The notes beneath the pieces were generated by a model. That model made no database searches and was not told the origin of the DNA. It was given only the letters and a program-made list of their open reading frames with translations. A stretch of DNA of 64,000 nt from Streptomyces sp. NBC_00425 (lineage in GTDB: Bacteria; Actinomycetota; Actinomycetes; Streptomycetales; Streptomycetaceae): assembly GCF_036030735.1 (NCBI RefSeq), contig NZ_CP107928.1, forward strand, positions 2,046,001 through 2,110,000, read 5' to 3'. The translations under genes and the position numbers were made by a program. Of the stretch, positions 46,192 through 55,189 are shown piece by piece. The first letter of the stretch is position 1, and each line of letters opens with the position of its first letter.

Positions 46192-47048
46192 GAGACCTCG
46201 GCCTCCCGCGGCAGGATGCGCCGCAGGCGGCCCGGCTGCTGCGACCGTTTGCGCCATTCGCGGGGGTAGCCCACCGACACCTCCTCGAAGCGGACGCCGT
46301 CCTGCCTGGTGGTGCGCGGGATGTGCAGGTGGCCGTAGACCATGGCCTCGACGCGGAACCGCCGGTGCCAGTCCGCGGTGAGGGCCGTGCCGCACCACAT
46401 GGCGAACTCGGGGTGCCACAGGACGTCCATGGGGTGACGGTGCAGCGGGTAGTGGTTGACGAGGACCGTCGGCAGGTCCGCCGGGATCTCGGCGAGCCGC
46501 CGACCGGTCTCGGCGACCCGCGCCCGGCACCAGGCCTCGCGGCTCGGATACGGGTCGGGGTACAGCAGGTACTCGTCGTTGCAGACGATGCCCGTGCCCT
46601 CCGCGTAGGCCAGCCCCTCCTCCTTGGTCGTGCAGCCGGCCGGCAGGAACGAGTAGTCGTACAGCAGGAACAGCGGCGCGACGGCGACCGGGCCGCCGGG
46701 GCCCTCCCAGACCGGGTAGGGATCCTCGGGGCTCGTCACGCCGAGGTCGCGGCAGAGGTCGACCAGGTGCTCGTAGCGGGCGACGCCGCGCAGGGTGACC
46801 GGATCCGTGGGGTACGTCCACAGCTCGTGGTTGCCGGGGGCCCAGACGACCTTGCGGAAGCGGCTCGCGAGGGTCTTCAGCGCCCAGCGGATGTCGTCGG
46901 TGCTCTCCGAGACGTCCCCTGCGACGAGCAGCCAGTCCTCGTCCGTCTCCGGGACCATGGCCTCGACGAGCGCCCGGTTCTCCGCATAGCCGATGTGCAG
47001 ATCGCTGATGGCCAGGAGTCGCCCGTCGGCACCGGCCGTCGACGTCAC
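46188..47048 (-). CDS. calcineurin-like metallophosphoesterase
   Basis: A 286-residue cytoplasmic phosphoesterase. Metal motifs are AISDLHIGY near residue 15 (DxH), VAGDVSES near 43 (GDxxE/S), APGNHELW near 70 (GNHE), VLVNHYPLH near 200, and VYGHLHIPR near 240 (GHxH). Its substrate is unknown. Coupling to a PPTase gene suggests a role around CoA or phosphopantetheine metabolism, but this is inference. GTG 47048 has GGGGG upstream; the longer frame to 47300 has no family similarity. Confidence 0.9.
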   Translation of the reverse strand: MTSTAGADGRLLAISDLHIGYAENRALVEAMVPETDEDWLLVAGDVSESTDDIRWALKTLASRFRKVVWAPGNHELWTYPTDPVTLRGVARYEHLVDLCRDLGVTSPEDPYPVWEGPGGPVAVAPLFLLYDYSFLPAGCTTKEEGLAYAEGTGIVCNDEYLLYPDPYPSREAWCRARVAETGRRLAEIPADLPTVLVNHYPLHRHPMDVLWHPEFAMWCGTALTADWHRRFRVEAMVYGHLHIPRTTRQDGVRFEEVSVGYPREWRKRSQQPGRLRRILPREAEVS

Positions 47049-47398
47049 TTCGTACCCCCGCTCAGGAGCCCACGCTCCGTATCCACATGCACACACCAGT
47101 GTGCCCACGAGAACACATTCGCGGCCCCGGTACAAGGTCGGATCACGTCGTCCGCGAGGCCGGCACCGGGCTCCACCTGCGCCGGAGCTCCCCATTACCG
47201 GACAGGCCGCCACACGTGAACAAGATCGGGAATTCCGTAACACCCGCGTTGCACGCGGCACCCCCGGGAAGCCGTATGATCGCCCCAACACCACCGCCAT
47301 GGACGTCCCTTCCGCAGGGCGGTTTGGTGACCCACCATTCCCCCTGCCCGGGCCGGGCCTGCTTCGCCCTGCCCGCGAACCGTGAAAGGCGGCCTCGC
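47049..47398. other. divergent control region, phosphoesterase / ATP-grasp
   Basis: No gene is seen in these 350 bases. A good -10 box TATGAT lies at 47275-47280 for the ATP-grasp gene, but the nearest -35 (TTGCAC) is 20 bases away. CACACCAGTGTG (47092-47103) is a small palindrome near the phosphoesterase start, and CGCGT-tgc-ACGCG lies at 47245-47257. Confidence 0.5.
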
Positions 47399-48547
47399 AT
47401 GGTCTCTCGCGTACGCGTCTGGCTCAACCGCACGTACGCGGAGAACGTGTTCTTCACGGATCAGCTGCGACGAAATCCCAGCGACCGCGCCGTCGAGATC
47501 CACGCCACGCACGGTGACGCCGACTCCCCCGTGCTGGCCGCCGCCGACACCGCCGAGCTCGAGCCGGAGGGCCTCTCCCCGGCCGCGTACGTCGAGTACG
47601 CGCTGGCCCAGTGCCGGCGCCGCGGCATCGACGTCTTCGTGCCCCGGCTGCACCAGTCGGCGATCGTGGCGCACCGCGCCGACTTCGAGGCGGTCGGCAC
47701 CGCGCTGCTGGCGCCGCCGCCGGAGGCCGTCGCCGTGTTCCACGACAAGGTGATCGCGTACGAGGCCGTGCAGGCGATCGGCGTGCCCGTGCCGCCGTGG
47801 TACCGGATCCGGTCGGCGGAGGAACTCGTGGCCGCCGTCGAGGAGTTGGAGGACGCGGGACACAAGCCGTGCTTCAAGCCGGCGTCCGGCGCGGGCGGGG
47901 TCGGCTTCCGGATGATCACCCGGGCCCCCTTCTCGCTGGCGCACCTCACCGGTTTCCCGAGCCCGTACGTCCAACTGGACGCGGTGGTCGAGGTGCTGAA
48001 GCAGGCCGAGGAGCAGGACGGGTCCCAGGTCGACTGGCTCGTCATGCCGCGCCTGGAGCAGCCGGAGGTGTCCGTGGACTGTCTCACCGGCCCCGACAAC
48101 GTCGTGCGGATGGCCATCGGCCGGACGAAGAACGGCCGCCGGCGGGGCTTCACCCTGCACGAGCAGTGGCTGGAGCCGGCGCGGCTCATCGCCGAGGGCT
48201 TCGGGCTGCACTACCTGTCCAACATCCAGTTCCGGATGTTCGGCGACCGCCCGGTCCTGATGGACGTCAACACCCGCCCGGCCGGCGGACTGCACCAGCT
48301 GTCCCAGTGCGGGGTCAACGCCCCCTGGGCCGCCGTGCAGTTGGCGCTCGGCGAGGACCCGGGCGAGGTCGTGCCGCCGTTCCTGGGACAGGACTACACG
48401 GTGGTGTCGGGCCCGCGGCCGCTGCGCGCGGTGACGCTGCCGCACCAGCGGATGGAGGAGGTGGCGGCCGAGCCGCTGCTGCCGGCCATGCCCGCCCCGG
48501 CCGACTCCGTGGAGGTCGCGCCGGCCGCGCAGGCGCTGCCGCTCTAG
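47399..48547 (+). CDS. ATP-grasp domain protein
   Basis: A 382-residue protein. An N-terminal pre-ATP-grasp region (VRVWLNRTYAENVFFTDQLR) is followed by the ATP-grasp fold: VAVFHDKVIAYEAVQAIGVP near residue 115, PCFKPASGAGGVGFRMI near 160 and WLVMPRLEQPEVSVDCL near 215. The metal-binding NIQFRMFGDRPVLMDVNTRP segment is near 275. Such enzymes ligate carboxylates to amines or other nucleophiles using ATP; the substrates here are unknown. ATG 47399 has AAAGG 9 bases upstream. It is a single gene, ahead of the chitinase on the same strand. Confidence 0.85.
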   Translation: MVSRVRVWLNRTYAENVFFTDQLRRNPSDRAVEIHATHGDADSPVLAAADTAELEPEGLSPAAYVEYALAQCRRRGIDVFVPRLHQSAIVAHRADFEAVGTALLAPPPEAVAVFHDKVIAYEAVQAIGVPVPPWYRIRSAEELVAAVEELEDAGHKPCFKPASGAGGVGFRMITRAPFSLAHLTGFPSPYVQLDAVVEVLKQAEEQDGSQVDWLVMPRLEQPEVSVDCLTGPDNVVRMAIGRTKNGRRRGFTLHEQWLEPARLIAEGFGLHYLSNIQFRMFGDRPVLMDVNTRPAGGLHQLSQCGVNAPWAAVQLALGEDPGEVVPPFLGQDYTVVSGPRPLRAVTLPHQRMEEVAAEPLLPAMPAPADSVEVAPAAQALPL

Positions 48548-48575
48548 ACAGCCCGAAGCGGATATTTCACCCACC

Positions 48576-48627
48576 GGTATGGACCAATCCCGCCCATTGT
48601 CTTGACAGGCGGATTGGTCCATACCAA
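48576..48627 (+). promoter_or_regulatory. chitinase promoter with paired DasR-type (dre) sites
   Basis: GGTATGGACCAATCC (48576 on) and GGATTGGTCCATACC form ~18-base inverted arms around -35 TTGACA (48602-48607). Each arm contains a dre-like core, best TTGGTCCATACCAA (48614-48627), between the -35 and a -10 near CAACTT. GlcNAc-responsive DasR control is expected. Confidence 0.8.
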
Positions 48628-48692
48628 CTTTGTTGCGCACCCCCTGCACTCCCCTGCACTCCCGAACACCCCCATTCCTTCAGGGAGATCGC

Positions 48693-50381
48693 GTGCGCAG
48701 CACACCCCTTCGACGCCCCTGGCGTCGCTTCCTCGCCCTGCTCGGCACCGCCGGGCTCGCCCTCGCCGGCGCCGTGGCCCTGCCGGGCACCGCCCAGGCG
48801 GCCAACGTCCTGACCAACCCCGGGTTCGAGTCGGGCGCCCTGTCGCCCTGGTCCTGTACGGGAAACCTCGGCTCCGTCGTCTCCTCGCCCGCCCACAGCG
48901 GGTCCAAAGCCCTCATGGGGGCGGTGAGTTCGGGCGACAACGCCAAGTGCAGCCAGACCGTCTCCGTCCGGCCGAACACCGCCTACGCGCTGACCGGCTG
49001 GGTGCGCGGCTCCTACGTCTACCTCGGCGTCGACGGCGGCGCCTCCACCTGGACGTCGTCGCCCTCGGCGTACAGCCGGCTGTCGGTGTCCTTCACCACC
49101 GGGGCCTCGCAGACCAGCGCCACGATCTACGTCCACGGCTGGTACGCCCAGGGCGCCTACCACGCGGACGACGTCAGCCTGGACGGACCCGGCGGCGGGG
49201 GCGGCACGGACACGCAGGCCCCGACCGCGCCCGGCGGGCTCACCTCGACCGGCAAGACGTCGTCCAGCGTGTCGTTGTCCTGGAACGCCGCCACCGACAA
49301 CGTCGGCGTCACGTCCTACGACGTCTACAGCGGGTCCGCGAACGTGCTCACCGTCTCCGGCACGGCCGCCACGGTCAGCGGGCTGTCCCCGAGCACGGGG
49401 TACACCTTCACCGTGAAGGCGCGCGACGCCGCCGGCAACACCTCCGCGGCCTCCAACTCCGTGTCCGTCACGACCAGCGCGGGCGGGGGCGGCGGCACCG
49501 GGTTCAAGCAGGCCGCGCCCTACCTGTTCGAAGGGTGGGGAGACCCGCCGAACGTGACCACGGTGATGAACGCGACCGGCGTCAAGTGGTTCACGATGGC
49601 GTTCGTCCTGGACGGCGGCGGCTGCAACCCCCTGTGGGACGGCAACCGGGCGCTGGCCGGCGGGGTCGACCAGAGCGTCGTCAACCAGATCCGCTCGGCG
49701 GGCGGTGACATCGTGCCCTCGTTCGGCGGCTGGCAGGGCAGCAAGCTCGGCGCCAACTGCTCCTCGGCGAGCGCACTGGCGGGCGCCCTGCAGAAGGTGA
49801 TCGACGCCTACTCGCTCAAGGCGATCGACATGGACATCGAGAACACCGACGAGTTCGAGAACGAGGCCGTACAGGCACGGATCCTCACCGCGCTGAAGAC
49901 GGTCAAGGCCGACAACCCCGGCCTGAAGACCGTCGTCACCTTCGGGACGTCCACGACCGGGCCGACCTACTACGGCAACCGTCTCATCGAGCAGGCCAAG
50001 TCGATCGGCGCCGACATCGACGTCTTCACCATCATGCCGTTCGACTTCGGCGGCGGTTCGGACATGTACGGCAACACCGTGAACGCCACCGAGGGCCTGA
50101 AGAACAAGCTGAAGTCGACCTTCGGCTGGGACGACGCCACCGCCTACGCCCACATCGGCATCTCCGGCATGAACGGCCTGTCGGACCAACAGGAGAACAC
50201 CACCCCGGCGATCTGGACGTCGATCCGTGACTGGGCCAACGGCCACCACATCGCCCGGCTCGCCTACTGGGCCGTCAACCGCGACCGGCCCTGCCCGGGC
50301 GGCGGCGTGGTGAGCAACTGCTCCGGCATCAGCCAGAGCACCTGGCAGTTCACCTCCATCACGGCCGGCTTCACCGGCTGA
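48693..50381 (+). CDS. secreted GH18 chitinase with CBM and FnIII domains
   Basis: A 562-residue exported enzyme. The signal peptide (RRPWRRFLALLGTAGLALAG) is cleaved near AQA-AN, ~residue 37. A carbohydrate-binding domain (~38-165, starting NVLTNPGFESGALSPW) is followed by an FnIII domain (~178-262) flanked by Gly linkers. The GH18 catalytic domain (~270-560) has DIVPSFGGWQG and catalytic KAIDMDIEN, where the Glu is the acid. It degrades chitin outside the cell. GTG 48693 has AGGGAG upstream. The promoter has dre sites and the gene ends at a strong terminator. Confidence 0.95.
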   Translation: MRSTPLRRPWRRFLALLGTAGLALAGAVALPGTAQAANVLTNPGFESGALSPWSCTGNLGSVVSSPAHSGSKALMGAVSSGDNAKCSQTVSVRPNTAYALTGWVRGSYVYLGVDGGASTWTSSPSAYSRLSVSFTTGASQTSATIYVHGWYAQGAYHADDVSLDGPGGGGGTDTQAPTAPGGLTSTGKTSSSVSLSWNAATDNVGVTSYDVYSGSANVLTVSGTAATVSGLSPSTGYTFTVKARDAAGNTSAASNSVSVTTSAGGGGGTGFKQAAPYLFEGWGDPPNVTTVMNATGVKWFTMAFVLDGGGCNPLWDGNRALAGGVDQSVVNQIRSAGGDIVPSFGGWQGSKLGANCSSASALAGALQKVIDAYSLKAIDMDIENTDEFENEAVQARILTALKTVKADNPGLKTVVTFGTSTTGPTYYGNRLIEQAKSIGADIDVFTIMPFDFGGGSDMYGNTVNATEGLKNKLKSTFGWDDATAYAHIGISGMNGLSDQQENTTPAIWTSIRDWANGHHIARLAYWAVNRDRPCPGGGVVSNCSGISQSTWQFTSITAGFTG

Positions 50382-50433
50382 GCCTCCCGGCGAGAGCCGA
50401 GGAAGCCCGGCCGAAGCCTCCCCCACGGCCGTG

Positions 50434-50467
50434 AAAGTCCCCCGGATCCCGGTCCGGGGGACTTTTT
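50434..50467 (+). terminator. intrinsic terminator of the chitinase gene
   Basis: AAAGTCCCCCGG-atcccggt-CCGGGGGACTTT is a perfect 12-bp stem with a TTTTT run, 52 bases after the stop codon. It is the clearest Rho-independent terminator in the window. Confidence 0.95.
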
Positions 50468-50554
50468 CCCGCAGGGGGTGTATCAGGGGCTCCCCCGCGG
50501 ACTCTCAAGGGGGAAGGGCCACCGGGGGAGCACCGGCCCTTGGGGGGAAGCACA

Positions 50555-50590
50555 GGGATCGACGGGGGGAACCCCGGGGATCGACGGGGG
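50555..50590. repeat. G-rich direct repeats after the chitinase terminator
   Basis: GGGATCGACGGGGG occurs at 50555-50568 and 50577-50590, within a G-rich stretch (50500-50620). The gap 50468-50696 holds no supported gene. The G-runs could form quadruplexes. Confidence 0.65.
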
Positions 50591-50696
50591 ATCCTCGGGG
50601 CACGGGGGATCGGGTCGGTCGGCCGCTGTCACGGGGAGCGGCCGACCGGCCCGACCGTGCGTCAGTGACGTCCGGGCCTGCGGTACGGGCCGGGCG

Positions 50697-53600
50697 TCAC
50701 TCGCCCCGGCGCAGTCGCAGCGTCAGGATCTGGAAGGGGCGCAGGGTCACGACGACCGTGCCGTCGCCGGGCACGGCAGCCGCCGCCTCGTCCTGCAGGG
50801 GTCGTTCCAGCAGGTCGGTGACGTGCGCGCCGGCCAGCGGGAAGCCGGTGCGCAGCACGCCCCGGGCCCGTCCGCCGCGGGACTCGTACAGCCGCACCAC
50901 GACGTCGCCCGACCGGTCGTCGGCGAGCTTGACGGCCTCCACGGTCACGCCGTCGCCGTCCACGGACACGACCGGCTCCGCGGCGCCCGCCGACTCGGCC
51001 ATGCGCAGCGGCAGGTTGAGGGCGTAGCCCTCGGCGACCGCGTCCGCGATGGTGGCGCCCGGCAGCAGCGAGTACGTGAACCGGTGCCGGCCCTGGTCGG
51101 CCTCGGGGTCCGGGATGCGCGGGGCGCGCACCAGGCTGAGGGCGACCGTGGTCGTCGTGCCGCCGTCCTCGCGGACCGTGCGGGAGACGTCGTGGCCGTA
51201 CGTCGAGTCGTTGAGGACCGCGACACCGTAGCCGGGTTCGCCGACGTGCACCCAGCGGTGGCCGGAGACCTCGAAACGGGCCGCCTCCCAGCTGGTGTTG
51301 GTGTGGGTGGGCCGCTGGACGTGCCCGAACTGGATCTCGGCGGACGAGTGCGGCGCACGGACGTCGACCGGGAAGGCGGCCTTGAGGATCTTCTCGGCCT
51401 CGTGCCAGTCGAGGTCGGTCTCGATGTCGACGCGGGGGCTGCCGGCCCGCACGGTGATCGTCTGGGTGAGCGTCGAGCCCTTGCCGAAGGACCGGGTGAC
51501 GCGCAGGGCGCCGAGCAGCGGGTCGTCCTCCACGACGGTGACCGAGTCCGGGTCGAGCAGGTCGGTGAAGCGGTTCTTGTAGTGCTTGTCGATGTCCCAG
51601 GCGTCCCAGTAGTTGGGCAGGTCGGTGTGCAGGCGGAGCAGGTTGCCGGGGCCGGCGAGGACCTCGCGGTCCGCCCGCAGGTCGCGTACCGAGGACAGCG
51701 TGCCGTCCGCCGCGAGCTCCACGCGGACCAGTCCGTTGTCGAGGGTCAGGCCGCGGACCGTCACCGGCTGCGGGGACCCGACGGCGGCCGCGGCCAGGGG
51801 CGCGGTGCCGCTCGCCGGGACCTCCACGTAGGCCGGGGCCCCCGCGGAGGTGCGGACGACCTCGGCGCGGTCGTACGGGCTGGTGTTGAACACCCGGGTG
51901 GCGCCCGCGCCCAGCGCGGCGACCGCCTCTGCGGTCAGCGCCTCCAGCTCCCCCGCGACGCGGGCGTACTCGGCCTCCGCCTCGCGGTGCACCCAGGCGA
52001 TCGAGGAGCCCGGCAGGATGTCGTGGAACTGGTGCAGCAGCACCGTCTTCCAGAGCCGGTCGAGCCTCTCGTACGGGTAGGCGTAGCCCGGCGCGTGCAG
52101 CGCGGCCGTGGTCGCCCACAACTCGGCTTCGCGGAGCCGGTGTTCGGACCGGCGGTTGCCCTGCTTGCCGCGTGCCTGCGTGGTGTACGTGGCGCGGTGC
52201 AGCTCCAGGTAGAGCTCGCCGACCCACACGGGGGCGTCCGGGTACTCCTCGCGGGCCTTGGCGAAGAACGCGTCGGGGTGCTCGACGACGACCTTCGGCG
52301 AGCCTTCCAGGTCGGCCAGCCGGCGCGCCCGCTCCATGATCTCGCGGGTGGGGCCGCCGCCGCCGTCGCCCCACCCGAAGGGGGCCAGCGACCGGGTGCC
52401 GCCGCCCTTCTCGGAGTAGTTGCGCACCGCGCGGTCCATCTCCTCGCCGCTGAAGCGGGCGTTGTAGGTGTCGACGGGCGGGAAGTGGGTGAAGATGCGG
52501 GTGCCGTCGATGCCCTCCCACCAGAAGGTGTGGTGGGGGAACTTGTTGGTCTGGTTCCAGGAGATCTTCTGGGTGAGGAACCAGTCGTTGCCGGCGAGCT
52601 TGGCGAGCTGCGGGTAGGCGGCGTTGTAGCCGAACGAGTCGGGCAGCCAGACGCCCTTGGTCTCGACGCCGAAGTGCTCGATGAAGAACCGCTTGCCGTG
52701 GACGAGCTGTCGGGCGATGGCCTCGCCGCCGGGCAGGTTGCCGTCGGACTCGACCCACATGCCGCCGACCGGGACCCACTGTCCCTTCTTCACCGACTCC
52801 TGGATGCGCGCCCACACGTGCGGGTAGTTGTCGCGCACCCACTCGTACTGCTGGGCCTGCGAGCAGGCGAAGATGAAGTCGTCGTACTCCTCTGCGAGCG
52901 CGGTGACGTTGGAGAAGGTGCGGGAGGTCTTGCGCTTGGTCTCGCGGATCGGCCACAGCCAGGCGGAGTCGATGTGCGCGTGGCCGACGCCGGAGATGGT
53001 GTGGGCGCTGGCGTGCGCGGGCCGGGCCAGGACCGGGGCGAGGACCTCGCGGACGGCGGCGGCGCTGCCGGAGACGTCGTCCAGGTCGAGGGCGTCCATG
53101 GCCCGGTCCAGGGCGTGCATGATCTCGTGGCGGCGCGGTTCGTGCTCGGCGAGGTGGACCATCAGGCCGCGCAGCACCTGGAGGTCGAGGTCGAGGTGCC
53201 AGACCTGCTCGTCGAGGACCGCGAGGTCGGCGCGGCGGAAGGTGTACAGCGGACGGTCGCCGGCCGTCAGCACGTCGCCGAGGGGGGTCGGCGCGGCGAA
53301 GTCGCCGGCCAGGATGTCGGGGTTGGAGGCCGCCTCGACGAGGTAGTCGACGCTCTCGCCGCCCGTCGCCGGGTTGCCGATGGGCACGTACTGGTTGAGC
53401 GGGTTGACGGCCTTCAGCGGCGTCCCGTCGGTGCGGTGGACGAGGGCTTCGGCCTGGTTGCCGGGCCAGTCGCCGACGAAGCCGAGGTCGATGACGGCCT
53501 CGACGCGCCGGCCGGCCCACTCGGCGGGCACCCGGCCGCGCATCCGGAACCAGGTGGTGCCCCAGGGCGGGCCCCAGGGGGTGTCCATGGCGAAGGGCTC

Positions 53601-53759
53601 GTAGGCCGCGGCCGCGGCCTCCTCGAAGGGCACGGGCTCCCCCGGCGCCTGCCAGGCCTCGACCTCGAGGGGCACGGTGGCCGCGTATACGGCGGGCTTG
53701 ACGCGCTGGTCGTGGACGCGCTCGACGCGCTCCTCGATGCGGCGGCGTTCGTCATGCAT
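50697..53759 (-). CDS. GH38 alpha-mannosidase
   Basis: A 1020-residue cytoplasmic glycosidase. An N-terminal beta domain (1-240) is followed by the catalytic domain starting TISGVGHAHIDSAWLWP near residue 258, with zinc His and Asp. The nucleophile is in GVWLPDSFGYNAAYPQ near 375, and LLHQFHDILPGSSIAW near 580 completes the zinc site. Large C-terminal beta domains follow. It removes alpha-mannose from imported oligosaccharides. ATG 53759 has GGAG 7 bases upstream. It lacks a signal peptide, so substrates must come in through the ABC importer. It follows the GH4 gene on the same strand across a 34-bp palindrome. Confidence 0.95.
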   Translation of the reverse strand: MHDERRRIEERVERVHDQRVKPAVYAATVPLEVEAWQAPGEPVPFEEAAAAAYEPFAMDTPWGPPWGTTWFRMRGRVPAEWAGRRVEAVIDLGFVGDWPGNQAEALVHRTDGTPLKAVNPLNQYVPIGNPATGGESVDYLVEAASNPDILAGDFAAPTPLGDVLTAGDRPLYTFRRADLAVLDEQVWHLDLDLQVLRGLMVHLAEHEPRRHEIMHALDRAMDALDLDDVSGSAAAVREVLAPVLARPAHASAHTISGVGHAHIDSAWLWPIRETKRKTSRTFSNVTALAEEYDDFIFACSQAQQYEWVRDNYPHVWARIQESVKKGQWVPVGGMWVESDGNLPGGEAIARQLVHGKRFFIEHFGVETKGVWLPDSFGYNAAYPQLAKLAGNDWFLTQKISWNQTNKFPHHTFWWEGIDGTRIFTHFPPVDTYNARFSGEEMDRAVRNYSEKGGGTRSLAPFGWGDGGGGPTREIMERARRLADLEGSPKVVVEHPDAFFAKAREEYPDAPVWVGELYLELHRATYTTQARGKQGNRRSEHRLREAELWATTAALHAPGYAYPYERLDRLWKTVLLHQFHDILPGSSIAWVHREAEAEYARVAGELEALTAEAVAALGAGATRVFNTSPYDRAEVVRTSAGAPAYVEVPASGTAPLAAAAVGSPQPVTVRGLTLDNGLVRVELAADGTLSSVRDLRADREVLAGPGNLLRLHTDLPNYWDAWDIDKHYKNRFTDLLDPDSVTVVEDDPLLGALRVTRSFGKGSTLTQTITVRAGSPRVDIETDLDWHEAEKILKAAFPVDVRAPHSSAEIQFGHVQRPTHTNTSWEAARFEVSGHRWVHVGEPGYGVAVLNDSTYGHDVSRTVREDGGTTTTVALSLVRAPRIPDPEADQGRHRFTYSLLPGATIADAVAEGYALNLPLRMAESAGAAEPVVSVDGDGVTVEAVKLADDRSGDVVVRLYESRGGRARGVLRTGFPLAGAHVTDLLERPLQDEAAAAVPGDGTVVVTLRPFQILTLRLRRGE

Positions 53760-53816
53760 GGGGAATCTCCAGAGAGGGACCACGAAGTGCGGGAGGCCCG
53801 GAGGCCGGGTGCTGGA

Positions 53817-53850
53817 CCCATCGGAGGGAAAGCGCTTTCCCTCCGATGGG
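53817..53850. promoter_or_regulatory. 34-bp perfect palindrome between GH4 and GH38 genes
   Basis: The arms 53817-53833 and 53834-53850 are exactly complementary, with core GGGAAAGCGCTTTCCC and no spacer. The core resembles CG-centred LacI-family operators. It starts two bases past the GH4 stop and lies 57 bases before the mannosidase ATG, so it could be an operator, a terminator hairpin, or both. Confidence 0.85.
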
Positions 53851-53851
53851 G

Positions 53852-55189
53852 CTACTTAAGGTACGCCAGCCCGGGGTGGACGTCGGTATAGCCCTCGACC
53901 AACCTGCGGGCGACGTTCACCGAGTCGACCAGCGGGTGCAGCGCGAACGCCTTGACGGCCGTCGCCCGGGAGCCGGACTCGGCGGCGGAGAGCACCTCGC
54001 GCTCGACGCCCTTCACCGCGCAGACCAGCCCCGTGGCGTGCTCGGGCAGCGGGGCGACGGCCACCGGATGGGCGCCGCCGGAGTCGACGAGGCAGGGCAC
54101 CTCGATGACGGCATCGTCGTCCAGCACCGAGAGGACGCCCTGGTTGCGGACGTTGAGGATCAGCGTCGTGCGCTCGTCGCGGGCGATCGCCCGCATCAGG
54201 GCGAGGGCGACCTTCTCGTAGCCGCCGGAGAGGTCGTCGGCGTCGCGTTCGCCGGCCCCGGCGCTCTCCCGGTTCTCGGCCATGTAGGTGGCCTCGCGTT
54301 CGGCGCGGGTGCGGTCCCAGGCGGCCAGGGCCGCCGCCCCGGGGTCGCGCATCTCCTCGTAGAAGCGGGCCTGCTGGTCGGCGAGGAAGGCGCCGCGGGT
54401 CTTCTCGGCCTGCTGGTAGGCGCGGACGGTCTCCCGGTTGAAGTAGTAGTAGTGCAGGTACTCGTTGGGGATCGCGCCGAGGGACTGCAGCCAGTCGGCG
54501 CCGAAGAGCTTGCCCTCCTCGAAGGAGCCGAGCAGGTCGGGGTCGGCGAGCAGCCGAGGGAGCTCGTCGCGGCCGGCGATCCGCAGGCCGCGGACCCAGC
54601 CGAGGTGGTTGAGGCCGACGTAGTCGATCCACGCCTGCTTCGGGTCGGCGCCCAGGACCCGGGCGATACGGCGGCCGAGGCCGACCGGCGAGTCGCAGAT
54701 GCCGATGACGCGGTCGCCGAGGTGGCGGGACATGGCCTCGGTGACGAGCCCCGCCGGGTTGGTGAAGTTGATGACCCAGGCGTCGGGGGCGAGACGGGCC
54801 GCCCGGCGGGCGATGTCGACGGCGACGGGGACCGTCCGCAGACCGTAGGCGATGCCCCCTGCGCCGACCGTCTCCTGGCCGAGGACGCCCTGCGCGAGGG
54901 CCACCCGCTCGTCGTCGGCGCGGCCCTCGAGGCCGCCGACGCGGATCGCGGAGAAGACGAAGTCGGCGCCGCGCAGGGCCTCGTCGAGGTCGGTGGCGAC
55001 GGTGACCCGGGGGGCGCCGGGCACGGCGGCGGCCTGCTCCGCCAGCACCCGGGCGACCGCCCGCAGCCGGCCGTCGTCCAGGTCGTGCAGGACGACGTCC
55101 GTGACACGCCCCTCGCCGCGGTCCGTCAGGAGCGCGCCGTACACGAGCGGCACCCGGAAGCCGCCGCCGCCCAGAATCGTCAGTTTCAC
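53852..55189 (-). CDS. GH4 family glycosidase (6-phospho-beta-glucosidase-like)
   Basis: A 445-residue NAD- and metal-dependent glycosidase. The N-terminal Rossmann start is KLTILGGGGFRVPLVYGAL, followed by DFVFSAIRVGGLEGRADDE, VINFTNPAGLVTEAM, the metal-binding CDSPVG near residue 165 and GLNHLGWVRGL near 193. The VxRxGG motif is of the 6-phospho-beta-glucosidase type. GH4 enzymes usually cut phosphorylated sugars made by PTS, but here the importer is ABC type and a PfkB kinase is divergent, so the true substrate may be unphosphorylated or kinase-made. ATG overlaps the DeoR stop by four bases. Confidence 0.92.
   Translation of the reverse strand: MKLTILGGGGFRVPLVYGALLTDRGEGRVTDVVLHDLDDGRLRAVARVLAEQAAAVPGAPRVTVATDLDEALRGADFVFSAIRVGGLEGRADDERVALAQGVLGQETVGAGGIAYGLRTVPVAVDIARRAARLAPDAWVINFTNPAGLVTEAMSRHLGDRVIGICDSPVGLGRRIARVLGADPKQAWIDYVGLNHLGWVRGLRIAGRDELPRLLADPDLLGSFEEGKLFGADWLQSLGAIPNEYLHYYYFNRETVRAYQQAEKTRGAFLADQQARFYEEMRDPGAAALAAWDRTRAEREATYMAENRESAGAGERDADDLSGGYEKVALALMRAIARDERTTLILNVRNQGVLSVLDDDAVIEVPCLVDSGGAHPVAVAPLPEHATGLVCAVKGVEREVLSAAESGSRATAVKAFALHPLVDSVNVARRLVEGYTDVHPGLAYLK

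Noticed and set aside
45475..47048. Secondary-metabolite cluster around the PPTase
   Set aside because: No carrier-protein, synthase or tailoring genes adjoin it.
50478..53891. 1137-codon plus-strand frame opposite the alpha-mannosidase gene
   Set aside because: It mirrors the GH38 coding strand; high GC removes stops on the opposite strand. The translation is compositionally biased and without motifs.
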